Shown here: one piece after another, positions 52,290 through 62,473 of the stretch
Position numbering within the stretch: position 1 is the first letter of the stretch
How the letters are laid out: each line of letters begins with the position of its first letter
Assembly: GCA_020975725.1 (NCBI GenBank)
Contig: QXJR01000027.1
Location: 1-64,000 of the forward strand
From: Picocystis sp. L7
Taxonomy: Eukaryota > Chlorophyta > Picocystophyceae > Picocystales > Picocystaceae
Length of the DNA stretch: 64,000 nt
Direction: 5' to 3'
The notes under the pieces: generated by a model
The model's input: the letters and a program-made list of their open reading frames with translations, nothing else
The model's database searches: none
What the model was told of the DNA's origin: nothing
Position numbers and translations under genes: made by a program

Positions 52290-54337
52290 TCATCTGCGAT
52301 CGGTCTTTCCGATACCCCTCTTCCCAGAGAACAAATGCTTCGGCTTGAGGTCAGGAATGTGCCTGTCCCCCTCACCCTTTCTGGCCTGCTTGTTCCTCTT
52401 CCTCTGGGCCTTGTCCGCAAAGATCTGGGCCTTCATCTTCTGTACCTTGTCCTTGAACCCTTCCCCTGGCTGTACTTCGTAGTGTACAGATGCACCACGC
52501 GATCGAGATCGAGATCGAGAGGAGTGTTGCCTCTTGACCTCCACCTCCTGGCCCTCCATGCTCTCTGCCCTGACCCGAGACAAGCTACGCTTGCGCTTAC
52601 GGCCTCGGTCCTCTGCATCCTCGTCTCTGCCCGGGCGAGATGCACGCCTCGCACCCGCGGCCGTCCGGGGAATGTCCGATCGATTCCTCCCCGTGGCTTT
52701 GTTGGCACGATGGTCTGCGATTGCCTTGGCCTTCCGTACCCTTATCTTGTTCAGAGTCTCCAGCTGCTCCGCAGTCATGGGGTCTTCGTCGTCCTCCATG
52801 TCGCCCATCTCCTCGAGCCTCCTGGCAGCTTCTTCCTCTTCCTCTTCCAGCTGTGCCAGCCTGGCATCGATTTCCGGATCAACAAAGTCGGCAATATTTT
52901 TGCCATCCATGATCTCTGGTACAATGTCGCCCTTCCATTCCTGCACCTCGAGGTCGTGAGATACGTACAACGGCTCGTCGAACGCGCCGTTGATGCTCCG
53001 GGCACCTTTCTGGGGGTAGGTGACCTTCCTCTGCTTGCCGTCGCCGGCCAGTGCTGGATGCTCCATTGGAACGCGTTCGACTGCATCGCGGTTCCTCGGC
53101 ATAGCCACGTAAGCCCGGTTCTCCATGTGATTCGCCTTGCGCGTGTTCAGCTTCTGGGCCACCCGCCTGGTAAGTAGCTTCTCGCATGCAAGCTGCTTGA
53201 CATCCATCACCCGTTCATCGGTGAGCGTGCTCATGGAGACAAAGCAACCGTCCTTCATGTCTTGGGTGGGCTCAGCGCCAGCCGCTTCAGTGGCCGCGGC
53301 CGCCGAGACCATGTCGTCGATGGTCTTCCGGTCCTCCTCCGAGAGGTCCTCGAGCTTCCGGACATCCGTCTTGTTGCATGCTATCACAAGCGGCTTGTTG
53401 ACAAACAGGGGCTTCAGGCTGTGAAAGAGGGTGGCCTGCTGGGCGATGGTGTATCCGCACTCCTCCGACACGTCTACGATGTACAGGGCCACCGCGTAGA
53501 GATGGGCCAGCGCGGTGATGCTCTGCATTTCGATCGTGTTTCGTTCTTCCAAGGGTCTGTCCAGAATTCCTGGGGTGTCGATGATCTGCCACCTGAGGTA
53601 GCGGTAGTCTGTGTGTCCGACGTAGAGGGATTTGGTAGTGAAGGCGTACGGCTGCACGTCCACGTTGGCCCTGGACACTTTGTTGAGGAAGCTGCTTTTC
53701 CCCACGTTTGGGTATCCGCAAACGATGATGGTCCTGGTGTTTGGATCGATGGAAGGTAGCCTGGACATGTGTTGTCGTACCTGTTCGAGGTACGCAAAGC
53801 TGGGTCCCAGTTTTTTGACGATGGTACACATGCGTCCGAGCGCGGCCCTTTTGAGCTGTTTGCATCGGTAGAGGGAGTCTCCGTACTTGAGCAGCTTGAC
53901 GTATTCCTTGGACACCTTGTCCACGAGGTTCCTCGCGGTGTTGATTTGTCCCAGCGCGAGTTTGTAGTGATCTTTGTCGTAGAGCACGTTGAGGAGGTCT
54001 TCGTAGAAGGGGTGTATGTCGTCGATTTTGGGAAAATCGGTGAGTATGGTGGACATCTTGTCGTGGTAGGTCTGTTGCGTGTACTTGACCTTTCTCATGT
54101 AGAACTGCCTGATTCTGGTGATGGAGTTCCCTTTGTGTATGACGGTTGGCGTTTGCCTTTGGGTCCTGGACAGCACGATGTCCACGAACTCCTTGCCCGT
54201 CGGGACCACGGTGATCTTCTTGAAATTGTACCTGCGTGCGTTCCACAACCGTCAGCGTCCTTTCTTCCTGCCTCCCACACCCCTCCATCCCTTCCTTTCC
54301 CCTCGCTTCTGCGACGAGCGCACACGTACGTCGGCAT
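52290..54337 (-). CDS. NOG1: Nucleolar GTP-binding protein 1 (60S ribosome biogenesis), two exons
   Basis: The long exon (52290-54231) has no ATG at its start. Placing an 8-nt first exon at 54330-54337 (ATG CCG AC) and an intron at 54232-54329 (donor GTACGTGTG, acceptor CACGCAG) gives MPTYNFKKITVVPTGKEFVD, which matches the NOG1 N-terminus, and 649 residues in total, the family length. GTPase motifs: GYPNVGKSS (G1), DTPGILDRP (G3) and NKTD (G4). Family phrases include QFYMRKVKYTQ, LGQINTARNLVD, YRCKQLKRAALGRM and the C-terminal DLKPKHLFSGKRGIGK. NOG1 acts on pre-60S particles from nucleolus to cytoplasm. Low-complexity acidic and SRSRSR segments lie between residues ~480 and 590. Confidence 0.97.
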
Positions 54338-54360
54338 GGTGTCGCCACGAGTGGCCGCCG

Positions 54361-54450
54361 CCTCTCTCTCTCTCCCTCTCCCTCTCTGCCTCTCCCTCTC
54401 TGTCTGTCCCTGTCTCTCACTCACAATCACTCACTCACTCTCTCAGCCAA
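54361..54450. repeat. Pyrimidine-rich microsatellite
   Basis: TC, CCTCTC and CACT repeats in the short divergent space between NOG1 and the mL46 gene (54338-54855). A similar CTCTCC tract ends the window. Such tracts are common in promoters; no more can be said. Confidence 0.6.
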
Positions 54451-54855
54451 TCTCACCCACACAGTCCCACTCCCTCTGTGTCCCTTCTCCCTCCTCCCCC
54501 ACGAGGAGTTTCTTCTCTCCCCCTCCCTCCTCCCGCCGCCAGCCCCCCCCGCCCGTCCGGGACGGATCCGGACGGATCGTGAGGGACGGAGGGGAGGGAT
54601 CCGGGGGGGAAGGGGTCGCATCGACCAAGAGACCGTCCATCCATGCGGTCCACGAACGGTCCTCCCCCCTCGAAGTCCGCACGAGTTTCGATCCGAGGAT
54701 CCCGTTAGGGTTCAGGGTTTCGTCGGCGTAGGGTCCAAGGACGTGGTGGCGCGGATCACAACGTCCATCGTCGCGTCCGCCTTTCGACGCCACCAGAGAT
54801 CGGAAAGCATCCCGAAAGACGCGTGCTGGAACTCGTGGAGAGGTCCACCTGCACC

Positions 54856-55569
54856 ATGTGGAACGGTGGACGTCCCCTCGCCACCCGTCGAGGCGGTGGG
54901 CACGCGTGCAAGTGGTTCACCACCTGGGCGGCATGCGTGCTCGAACGATTGCCAAGAGTGGCGCCGCCACATGACGACGATCCAGGGACCGAAGGATCCG
55001 AAAGGAAGATCTATCCCGAAAAACTGGTGCTCTCAGGGAAGAAAAGAGACGTCGAACAAGACCTCGAAACATGGAAAGCAGCCAGCCGAAAGGCCTGGGA
55101 CGCAGCCCAGGAAGCCACCCACGAAGAAGTGGAAAGAAGACCTGAAGCAAGGCTCGTGCTCCTGCTGCAAGACAAAGGAAAGGAGGAGTGGAAGCTGCCC
55201 TTTGCCGCACATCAAACCGGAGAAACCATACGAGCCACCGCTGAAAGGGCCCTGCAAGAAGCGGTGGGCGAAGAACCCGAGACCTATTTCGTTGGTAACG
55301 GACCCTTTGCACATGTGCCACTCAAACGCAACGAGTCTCAAACCTTGTGGAAAGGAAAGGAAGGATCGACGGACCCCAACCCTATCAATCCAGAAGAAGA
55401 AGACGAGGTGAGAATCTTCCTACACAAAGCACAACTGATCGATCGAGGACCAGCCGTGAAGGATGCCTGGGAAAGCCGTGGAAAAGTGGCATGGGTGGCT
55501 CTGGACGAACTCAATCAGTACGTGAAACATCCAAGACTGGCAGACATGATCTACAAAGGTCTCGTGTGA
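54856..55569 (+). CDS. MRPL46: Mitochondrial large-subunit ribosomal protein mL46
   Basis: 237 residues from the ATG at 54856; the frame is open further upstream without a convincing ATG. The N-terminal ~45 residues (ATRRGGGHACKWFTTWAACV) suit a mitochondrial presequence. The body has the nudix-like fold of mL46: WKLPFAAHQTGETIRATAER followed by ALQEAV, then FVGNGPFAHVPLK, EVRIFLHKAQLIDRG and the ending VAWVALDELNQYVKHPRLAD. The nudix catalytic box is absent, as is usual for this ribosomal protein. It is divergent from NOG1 with ~520 bp between, so two ribosome-related genes share an upstream region. Confidence 0.85.
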   Translation: MWNGGRPLATRRGGGHACKWFTTWAACVLERLPRVAPPHDDDPGTEGSERKIYPEKLVLSGKKRDVEQDLETWKAASRKAWDAAQEATHEEVERRPEARLVLLLQDKGKEEWKLPFAAHQTGETIRATAERALQEAVGEEPETYFVGNGPFAHVPLKRNESQTLWKGKEGSTDPNPINPEEEDEVRIFLHKAQLIDRGPAVKDAWESRGKVAWVALDELNQYVKHPRLADMIYKGLV

Positions 55570-55883
55570 ACGTACCGGACCGAACCGAGCATCGACCAGA
55601 AGCGAAGGAGGCATCTTCCCGAACGAGGCCGAAACGCTCGAAGCTGGATCCAGTGCACCGGATGGAAGTGGCGTCTTCGATACGTTCGTAACAAATGAAA
55701 CGCATGTCCGCCTTTTGTCGTTAGGCCACGAAGTTGGTCGGGGTCAAGCAATAGCCTGTTTTGTATTTACATGCGCTACATCTGCCTACAACCATACCTA
55801 TGTACAGTGGATTCATGCTGACAGCCTCTGGGTCATCAAAAAGACGATACAAAGAATGCTCAGCATTCACGCTGCGATTAGCC
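55570..55883. other. Convergent spacer between mL46 and Pumilio genes
   Basis: About 310 bp where the two 3' ends meet. Nothing else is seen. Confidence 0.4.
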
Positions 55884-57664
55884 CTAGGAGCTTCTGTGAC
55901 TTTGCTTTCGTGGCGTGCGTTTTCCATTGCTTGCCTGAGCTGTTGCCTCGGGCAGGTACTGCGTTAAATCAGGAGATTTGCCTGCTATCCGGATGGCATG
56001 GGCCGATCCCAACTTGGCAAGATGCGGACCCACGGCGGTGGCAAGTGCACGGTGGGTCTTCCCCCTGCTCGATGCCAGAGCGCTCTGCACCACATAGTTC
56101 GCATAGGGATCGAGCAGAAGAGAAAGTATGTCAGTCGACTCGGCCAACTCCAAGATGATTCCTTTGGATGCGTTGCTGTCAATCTGGAGTAGTCTTTCGA
56201 GGACATTGGAGCTAAACTTGCCCCTAGAAAAGTTCGTAACCTGCCCACGGAGGGATTCACTCACACCTGCCACGGTGTCGGATCCCCCTCTCCTCAGCGC
56301 GTGCTGTAGCACGTAATTCCCGTAAGGATCATTGCACAGCTCCAATGCATGCTTCACGACTGTCTCAAGCAGTTTGGTCAGTTTTATTGGCGGTGCTGCA
56401 TCGAGGCACCTCTGCACCACACAACAACCGTGGCGGCTACACGCCACGCCCACGGGATTCTCTAGGACGTTTGCGTAGATGAATTCACAGTCGTGCTCCC
56501 CAAGAAGACGAAGGCAAAGCTGTGCCACGTGGGACCCGTGGCTGTCGCGCACAATGCGTGACACTCCCCTTGCCAAGGCTGGTACCAAGCTATTTGCGGC
56601 CCCTTCTTTTGCCAGACGTTGTAACAACTTTTGCATGGCCCTCGTACCATGCGCATCGCACACAACACCCGTCACATCTCCAGTCGAAACTTCATCCGCG
56701 ACAATCAGCAGATCCATCCTGTTCGCTACCTCGAACAGTTTTTGGGCCAGGTAATTGCCAAAGGGATCCACCATCAGGTTCTTCATGTCGCCCCGCAAGT
56801 TCTGGATGAGTATAGCCACGAGCTCTGGGCCATGCTCGTCCACTGCCTTTTGCAAGGCTCTACACCCTACCTGCTCCCTTGCATAGCTGAGAACGCCTTG
56901 TGCGATTGCAGCCTCTACCACATCTCCTACGGGGGCTTCTTCTTGGGCATTCGAAGTTGTGGAGGCTTGTGCTGGAACATGGACAGAAGCTTGATTGACG
57001 GCCGCTACTGCCGCCGCAGCGGCCGCTGCGGCAGCTGCCGCGGTCCACGAGTTTGTGGCAGAAGGATTTTGCTGGAATGGAATCTGAAACCTTGGCATCT
57101 CATCGTAGATGGTCGTGGAGCTCACCGGCGGAGGGAGCTTGTTCCGCTCCTGATAAGAAGCGTAGAAGGAGGTGTAATGCTCGTCCAGACGAATGTCGTT
57201 GATCATTGCAGAGATGGTGGCAGAGGACGCATGGCTGTCTAACTGCGTGGTTTGCACGTTCAATGGGTCAGCCAATTCAAGAACATGCGAGCCTTCAAAA
57301 CTCGTATCGCTGTGCTGGATGACCGCTTCTCTCGAAGAAGCTCCTCCACCGCATGCACACCTACCAGCATTTGCAACTGACGGGCCTCTTCCATGTTGGG
57401 CGGGGCTGTTGTCGACCGCGGGACATCCTGAAGGCCGAAGGCATCGTCGTCAAACGCAAACCTGATTGTTGGATCGATCGTTTAGTTGGCGTGTTGAGTC
57501 AGCCTCTTCCCATTCGGACCAGGGACCGTCGCCTTGGTCTTCGACCTCGCTGTTCCAGCTCAAACTCGTGGACTTCTGTCCCAAACGCACCAGCTCGGAT
57601 TGGCGTCTTCTAAGTTGGAGCTCTCTGTCCCCCGTGGTCTGTACATGAGCTCTTCGGAGAGCAT
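55884..57664 (-). CDS. PUM: Pumilio-family RNA-binding protein with eight PUF repeats (three exons)
   Basis: Exons 57591-57664, 57365-57461 and 55884-57314 give 533 residues. Donors are GTGCGT and GTAGGT, acceptors ATCAG and TCCAG; the second intron is only 50 nt. The joined N-terminus reads ...DANPSW-FAFDDDAFGLQDV. A poly-Ala run (about residues 145-160) precedes the PUF domain. The eight repeats show VGCRALQ, FGNYLAQ, HGTRAMQ, HGSHVAQ, HGCCVVQ, YGNYVLQ, FSSNVLE and YANYVVQ. By the PUF code the last four of these (repeats 8 to 5 read backward) specify U-G-U-A and repeats 2 and 1 specify U-A, i.e. the classic UGUANNUA. Such proteins bind 3' UTRs and repress or localise mRNAs. Confidence 0.93.
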
Positions 57665-58838
57665 GAGCTTCTCCAGGCGCGTGGATGAGCTGTTGGTTTG
57701 CACGTCCTGCGACGTCCAGTCCGATGCTCCTTTCGATCACGTGCGTTGGCTTGAATACGCGACGCGACGCGACGGATGCGCGCTTGTTCCTCGCGGTTCC
57801 AATCCGGCTTCCGCTCCGTCCGCAGGACCGTCTTTCGACGCTCCTTTCCCCTTCCTGGCGTGCGATGTTCGTCCGTCGCACTCTCGCTCGGCGACCCTTT
57901 CCTTTTCGTGTTGGAGGCACGCCTGAACCTCTCTGGCGTGCGATCGAGGTCCTCGATGCGCCTCTTTCGACGCGAGTTGGACGCGTTTCGGCGACGCGAT
58001 GGCGACGTCCGTTCACGAGACGTGACCCCTCGGGACGAATCTCCATCCAGCCTGCACGACCCGACGAGGAACCGAGGGGTTCGGACACAGCTTCCTCGGC
58101 GGGACGGGCGAGGATCCAGCCCTAGGTCGGCCGGACGGCCTTCGTGGACCGTGCATGGACCGTCGAAACGCGGTCTTCCATCGGAGAAAGACCGTTCGTG
58201 GACCGTGTGGGGGGAATGGGCGAGGGGGGGGGCACGTGCGTCGTTTCGAGGGTGTTCCCAGGCCCCACGTGTCCTTGCACCGAAGAGGAATGGCTGGGGG
58301 GGAGGGCAGGAGAGGCCATGGGGGTGGCATCGAAGGTGGACGTGGGCCAGGAGGAAAGGAAGGATGCGCCATGGATCCACGGGTGGCAGCGACGGCGGAA
58401 CGTGGTCCGACGATCGTCGATGATCCGGTCCACGAGGGACCTGGAGCATTCGGAATAGCAAGGCATCGGTTCCAGGCGGATGCCTGTGCATCCGTCCACG
58501 AAACTGACGAGGGGGGTCGCCCCTCCTGGTCACACCACACCACGGTTTACCACGGTACACCACAGTAGACCCGTCCCAATCGGGCTCGGGCGGATCCCCA
58601 ACACCAGGTGCTCCAGGGGCGGAAGGCCGCGTCCCTCTCTCCAACCCCGGCTTGTTCGATCCAAGCAGAAGGGGGTTGAAACGGGGGTCCCTTCCAATCG
58701 AACCCGGACTCGTACCCCGTCGTAGAAGGGAAGGGGTTCCGGTTTCGAAAGGGAAAAGGAAGCGTCCCGCCATCGCCAAGGCGAATCGAAGCGATCCGAC
58801 GAGCGAGAAACGGCGCGTCGGAAACGCAGGATACCGCC
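57665..58838. other. Divergent intergenic region between Pumilio and transporter genes
   Basis: About 1.17 kb, GC-rich, with CACGTG near 57737, 58225 and 58265. A 389-codon minus-strand frame overlapping it is Pro/Arg/Gly-biased and ends inside Pumilio exon 1, so I do not accept it. A further 5' exon of the Pumilio gene could lie here. Confidence 0.45.
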
Positions 58839-59810
58839 ATGTCCCCGGATCCGCAGCACGCCCTGGCGGCGGTGTCCGTGTGCTTGGCCTGGATGGTGGT
58901 CTCCAGCGGAATCGTGCTGCTCAACAAGTTCCTGCTCTCCAACGACGGGTTCCATTTCCCCTTCGCACTGGCCTCCTTTGGGATGTGCTTCAGTACCGTG
59001 GCTGCTTTCGTAGTCGTGCGCGTGCTAAGATGGGTGCACACCGAAAACAACTACTTCACTTGGAACAACGTCATCAAGAAACACATGCCAGTGGGGTTCC
59101 TCATGGCATGTACCCTTTTCACTGGCAATAAGGTCTACCTCTACCTCACTGTTTCCTTCATCCAAATGCTCAAGGCATTCACACCTGTCATTACCATGTG
59201 CCTGCTCTTTGCGTTCAAGATGGAAGCACCCACGCAGATCATGATCTTGAGCACCCTGGGAATCGCAGTCGGCACAGCCATCTCCTCCGCGGGAGAAGCC
59301 AACTTCTCCTTGGTCGGCATCTTCTACATGATGTGCTCGGAGACGGCAGAAGCGCTGCGGCTGGTGCTAACGCAGAAGCTCATGGCCGGATTCAAGATGC
59401 ATCCAATCGAAGGGCTCATGTACTTGGCCCCCGCGTGTGCCTTCTGGCTGTTGCTTGGATCGCTCTTGTTTGAGTACCCACAGATGGTCGCGGAGGGGAC
59501 CATCGAGCTGGTCAAAGCGCATCCCCACTACTACCTTGCTTGTGCAATGATGGGCTTCATGACGAATGCCCTTGCATTTGGGGTCATCAAAGTCACCTCT
59601 TCCCTCACGCTCAAAGTGGTGGGGACGGTCAAAAACTCGGCGACCGTCCTCTTTGGCGTACTGCTGTTTGGAGACGTGGTGACGCTCATGCAGCTCGTCG
59701 GGTACACGATGTCCACGATTGGCTTCGGATTCTACAACTACGGCAAGATGGTGCAGCCGCCTCTGAATCACAAGTTTGAGAGCAAGGGGGATGTGGAATC
59801 CAAGTTATGA
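58839..59810 (+). CDS. Sugar-phosphate / nucleotide-sugar translocator (TPT/DMT family)
   Basis: 323 residues from an ATG at 58839 with about ten membrane helices, the size of the triose-phosphate translocator-like DMT family. Signatures: GIVLLNKFLLS in helix 1, SFIQMLKAFTPVITM in the middle and the near-terminal LKVVGTVKNSATVLFGVLLF, in which the Lys-Thr-Val-Lys motif is typical. There is no transit peptide: the protein begins directly at helix 1, which favours an endomembrane (Golgi or ER) transporter over a plastid one. The substrate cannot be read from sequence. It converges on the DSCC1 gene with a 200-bp spacer that holds ACACGTGT near 59953. Confidence 0.9.
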   Translation: MSPDPQHALAAVSVCLAWMVVSSGIVLLNKFLLSNDGFHFPFALASFGMCFSTVAAFVVVRVLRWVHTENNYFTWNNVIKKHMPVGFLMACTLFTGNKVYLYLTVSFIQMLKAFTPVITMCLLFAFKMEAPTQIMILSTLGIAVGTAISSAGEANFSLVGIFYMMCSETAEALRLVLTQKLMAGFKMHPIEGLMYLAPACAFWLLLGSLLFEYPQMVAEGTIELVKAHPHYYLACAMMGFMTNALAFGVIKVTSSLTLKVVGTVKNSATVLFGVLLFGDVVTLMQLVGYTMSTIGFGFYNYGKMVQPPLNHKFESKGDVESKL

Positions 59811-60009
59811 CAAGTTCAGCGGAGGGCATTGGTAGTTTTCTAGGCACTAACGGTAAGGGACCAGCATTCTTTTGGAGACCGCTTCTTTCCCTGCCACTGC
59901 ACGAACGTCTGCGTGGAAAATGGAGACGGCAACAGGGAGGGATTCATTCTACACGTGTCATGCGAATTGCGTCGTCGCACTGCAGAAATAAACATTTCTA
60001 TTTGACTGC

Positions 60010-61235
60010 TCACAAGTGGTAGTTGGGTATCGCCGTCGATTTCAATGTATAGTAGGTCTTTTCTGCAGGGTCCACACCAAATACTCGTCGTGTGTACTTG
60101 ACGATAAGCGCATCGGTCTTCATTCCTGGCAAACCAAGATTGTCGATGTAAGGCATGAGGTCCTCCAAGCACCAGCTCTCGCGCTCTCTGAACAGCTCCA
60201 TGAAGCGTTGATCCGGATCTCTGCTCAGCCTCCACTCGGGATAATACTTTATTTCTGCTCCCGTACGCTTCTCGTTGATTAAGCCTATACCACGGATCAT
60301 CTCTTTCGTCGGAACAACGTCTTGGGGTGTGATGGACTTCCAACGTTCCATGAAATCGTCCAGGGGCAATGTATCCTTCTCCTGGAGCACCTGCTCTCCG
60401 TAGTGGGCGCATACGCGCGTCTCGTCCACTTCCCAGGTTCCGCCCTTCGTCTCCAGGCAGAACTTTTCGAAGCAATGCTCACCCACCTGGACCAGGATAC
60501 CATCCGTTTCCAAAGATTTCAGGACGGTTTCCTTCGGGATGCTTTTGACGTCGATACCCATTTCAGCCAAGGAGGAGAACATCATGTCCAGCACGTAGGT
60601 GATGTACTTGTGGTCCAATTTCCTCCATCTTCCGTGTATGGGCACCGCATCCATGTTCCTCAGCGCTTTCAGGATTTGGGATCGACTGAACGGCATGATC
60701 TCTTCCAGTTCTTCCAGGGTCCTGCCCGACGTCTGGCACGCTCCGTCTTCGATTTCTTCCCCTTCGTACACGGTTTCGAGGAGTTGCTTCTCCAGCAGCT
60801 TCACGTCCGGATCGATTTCCACGGGTTCAAGGTGATGGTCCATCGTTCCTACGATGGCGTAGTTTCGGTTGGGTTCTTCGTCGTTCGTCGAGTGCGGTTC
60901 GACGACGTGTTCCAAGACTCGGCCAGGATCCACGAGGTAGAGGACGTTGGACGTGCCTGCGTGTTTCAGCGAGTACGTCTTGTTTTCGGTGCACAGGACT
61001 GCTTCACCGCTCCTGTCCTCCTTGATCACGAGCCTGCTCGGGTTCGGTGGCCATCATCGGTCAGTTTGGTTCTCTATCTTCCTTGGATCCGGATCGCTTC
61101 CACGCACCCGTCTCGCATCAGTTCTTCCAGCTGATCCTCGTCCACTTGCAGCATCCTGGTCCCTTCCTTCGCCCTCTCTCCGAACACGAATCGCACGTTC
61201 TCCTCGCCTTCCACGTGCACGTCCATCGCTTCCAT
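60010..61235 (-). CDS. DSCC1: Sister chromatid cohesion protein DCC1 (two exons)
   Basis: Exon 1 (61108-61235, ATG at 61235, alternative ATG at 61226) encodes LQVDEDQLEELMRDG; the intron (61034-61107, 74 nt, donor GTGCGTGG, acceptor GAGCAG) joins it to GLVIKEDRSGEAVLCTENKT in exon 2. The join reproduces the family phrase DGxLVIrgd...AVLCtkdKTY, with 383 residues in total, as in other DCC1 proteins. Further matches are MPFSRSQILKALRNMDAVP and the winged-helix C-terminus. DCC1 with CTF8 and CTF18 forms an alternative PCNA loader at replication forks and supports cohesion. Confidence 0.92.
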
Positions 61236-61380
61236 CGTCCTTCGATGCCACCACGTCCGCCTTTCCTTCGGGTTCGACCGTCCTTTCCAACCGGAAGGAT
61301 CCCCTTCTAGACCGAACCGATCCCCTTTCGATCGAGACGCGTCGAAAGGAAACCGGGATTTCCCGCGTTCGTCAACGGGA

Positions 61381-61456
61381 CTTGGATTCACAACGTATTC
61401 ACAACCGAAGGGAAAGTTGACTTGGATTCACAACGGATTCACAACCGAAGGGAAAG
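61381..61456. repeat. 40-bp direct duplication
   Basis: CTTGGATTCACAACG(T/G)ATTCACAACC followed by GAAGGGAAAG occurs at 61381 and 61421, with one visible difference. It lies in the 580-bp space between DSCC1 and RibD, where no gene is seen. Confidence 0.8.
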
Positions 61457-61815
61457 GGGGCAGGGTCCAACCGTCATGGATCCCATCATAGGAGCTGGTG
61501 GTGCTTCCAACCCACGCACGCGTCGACACGAAGCGTCCACGATCGTGCATGGATCCATCCGAGCGTTGCCCCAATCCCAACGGCGCGGGGACGGACGGTG
61601 CGGTGCGGTGCCAAGCTGCCATCCGCGATACGCGCATGGTGGCGTTGGATCGGACCCACATGCCAAGGCGAAGGATTCCACGACAGGTCGCTCTTCGACA
61701 GAGGAGGGAGGTTCCGGCACCGGCCTGGACATGAGGGAATGACGCGGACAGAGGGGCCTTTATTCGTAGGAGCTCTTGGAACGCCACCAGAGGCGGTTCC
61801 ACCGTATCGCTTTCC

Positions 61816-62280
61816 TCAACCCTTGGATTCACTTGCGATGCGTTGGAAGAAATCTTCGTTGATTTCTCGACACTCTCTCATGAGTTCCGCATCGATCAGG
61901 TCCACCAGCACGCCGGCTTGTTTCAAGAGGTTCACCCCTTTTCCTTCCACCAGTGGATTGGGATCCACGAAACCCACCACCACGCGGGACACTCGTGCGT
62001 CCCGGAGGGCGTACGCGCACGGGGGCGTCTTCCCGAAGTGCGCACAGGGTTCCAGGCTCACGTATGCGGTGGCCCCTTCGGCCTTTCGACCCGCTGCTCG
62101 CAGTGCGTACACTTCCGCGTGTGGTTTTCCGGCTTGAGGATGGTATCCTTCTCCCACGACCTCTCCATGTTTCACCACCACGCATCCCACGGCTGGATTG
62201 GGCGCGGTCTTCCCCTTTCCCCTCCTGGCGAGCTCCAACGCACGCGCCATGTGCGTTCGATCCGTCCCGCGTGCGTCCAT
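61816..62280 (-). CDS. ribD: Riboflavin-biosynthesis pyrimidine deaminase, stand-alone domain
   Basis: 154 residues from the ATG at 62280; the frame is open upstream to ~62500, but without another ATG. Motifs of the cytidine-deaminase-like RibD domain: ELARRGKGKTAPNPAVGCVV, HAEV (zinc-binding His 54, catalytic Glu 56) and EPCAHFGKTPPC (zinc ligands Cys 79 and Cys 88), ending VGFVDPNPLVEGKGVNLLKQ AG. It deaminates 2,5-diamino-6-ribosylamino-4(3H)-pyrimidinone phosphate. The usual C-terminal reductase domain is missing: the protein ends at residue 154, right after the deaminase. The reductase must be encoded elsewhere. Only 193 bp separate its start from that of the divergent MePCE-like gene. 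Confidence 0.9.
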   Translation of the reverse strand: MDARGTDRTHMARALELARRGKGKTAPNPAVGCVVVKHGEVVGEGYHPQAGKPHAEVYALRAAGRKAEGATAYVSLEPCAHFGKTPPCAYALRDARVSRVVVGFVDPNPLVEGKGVNLLKQAGVLVDLIDAELMRECREINEDFFQRIASESKG

Positions 62281-62473
62281 CCCTTCCGGTTTCGATTCGT
62301 CCGCTTCGATGAAAGGTCCTTCGATCCCTTCTGTCGACGTACGAAAGGAGGGGATCTCGGGTGAAACCTCCCTTTCGAATGGGTCTCTCGACGGTGGTTC
62401 TTCTTTCCCCCCCCCCCCCGAGAAGAAACTCCCAGGGGGGTGTGGCTTCTCCCCAGGGGCTCGGTCCTGGAGG

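Noticed and set aside
57610-58779. 389-codon minus-strand frame upstream of the Pumilio gene
   Set aside because: Its composition is Pro/Arg/Gly-biased and it overlaps Pumilio exon 1 in another frame.
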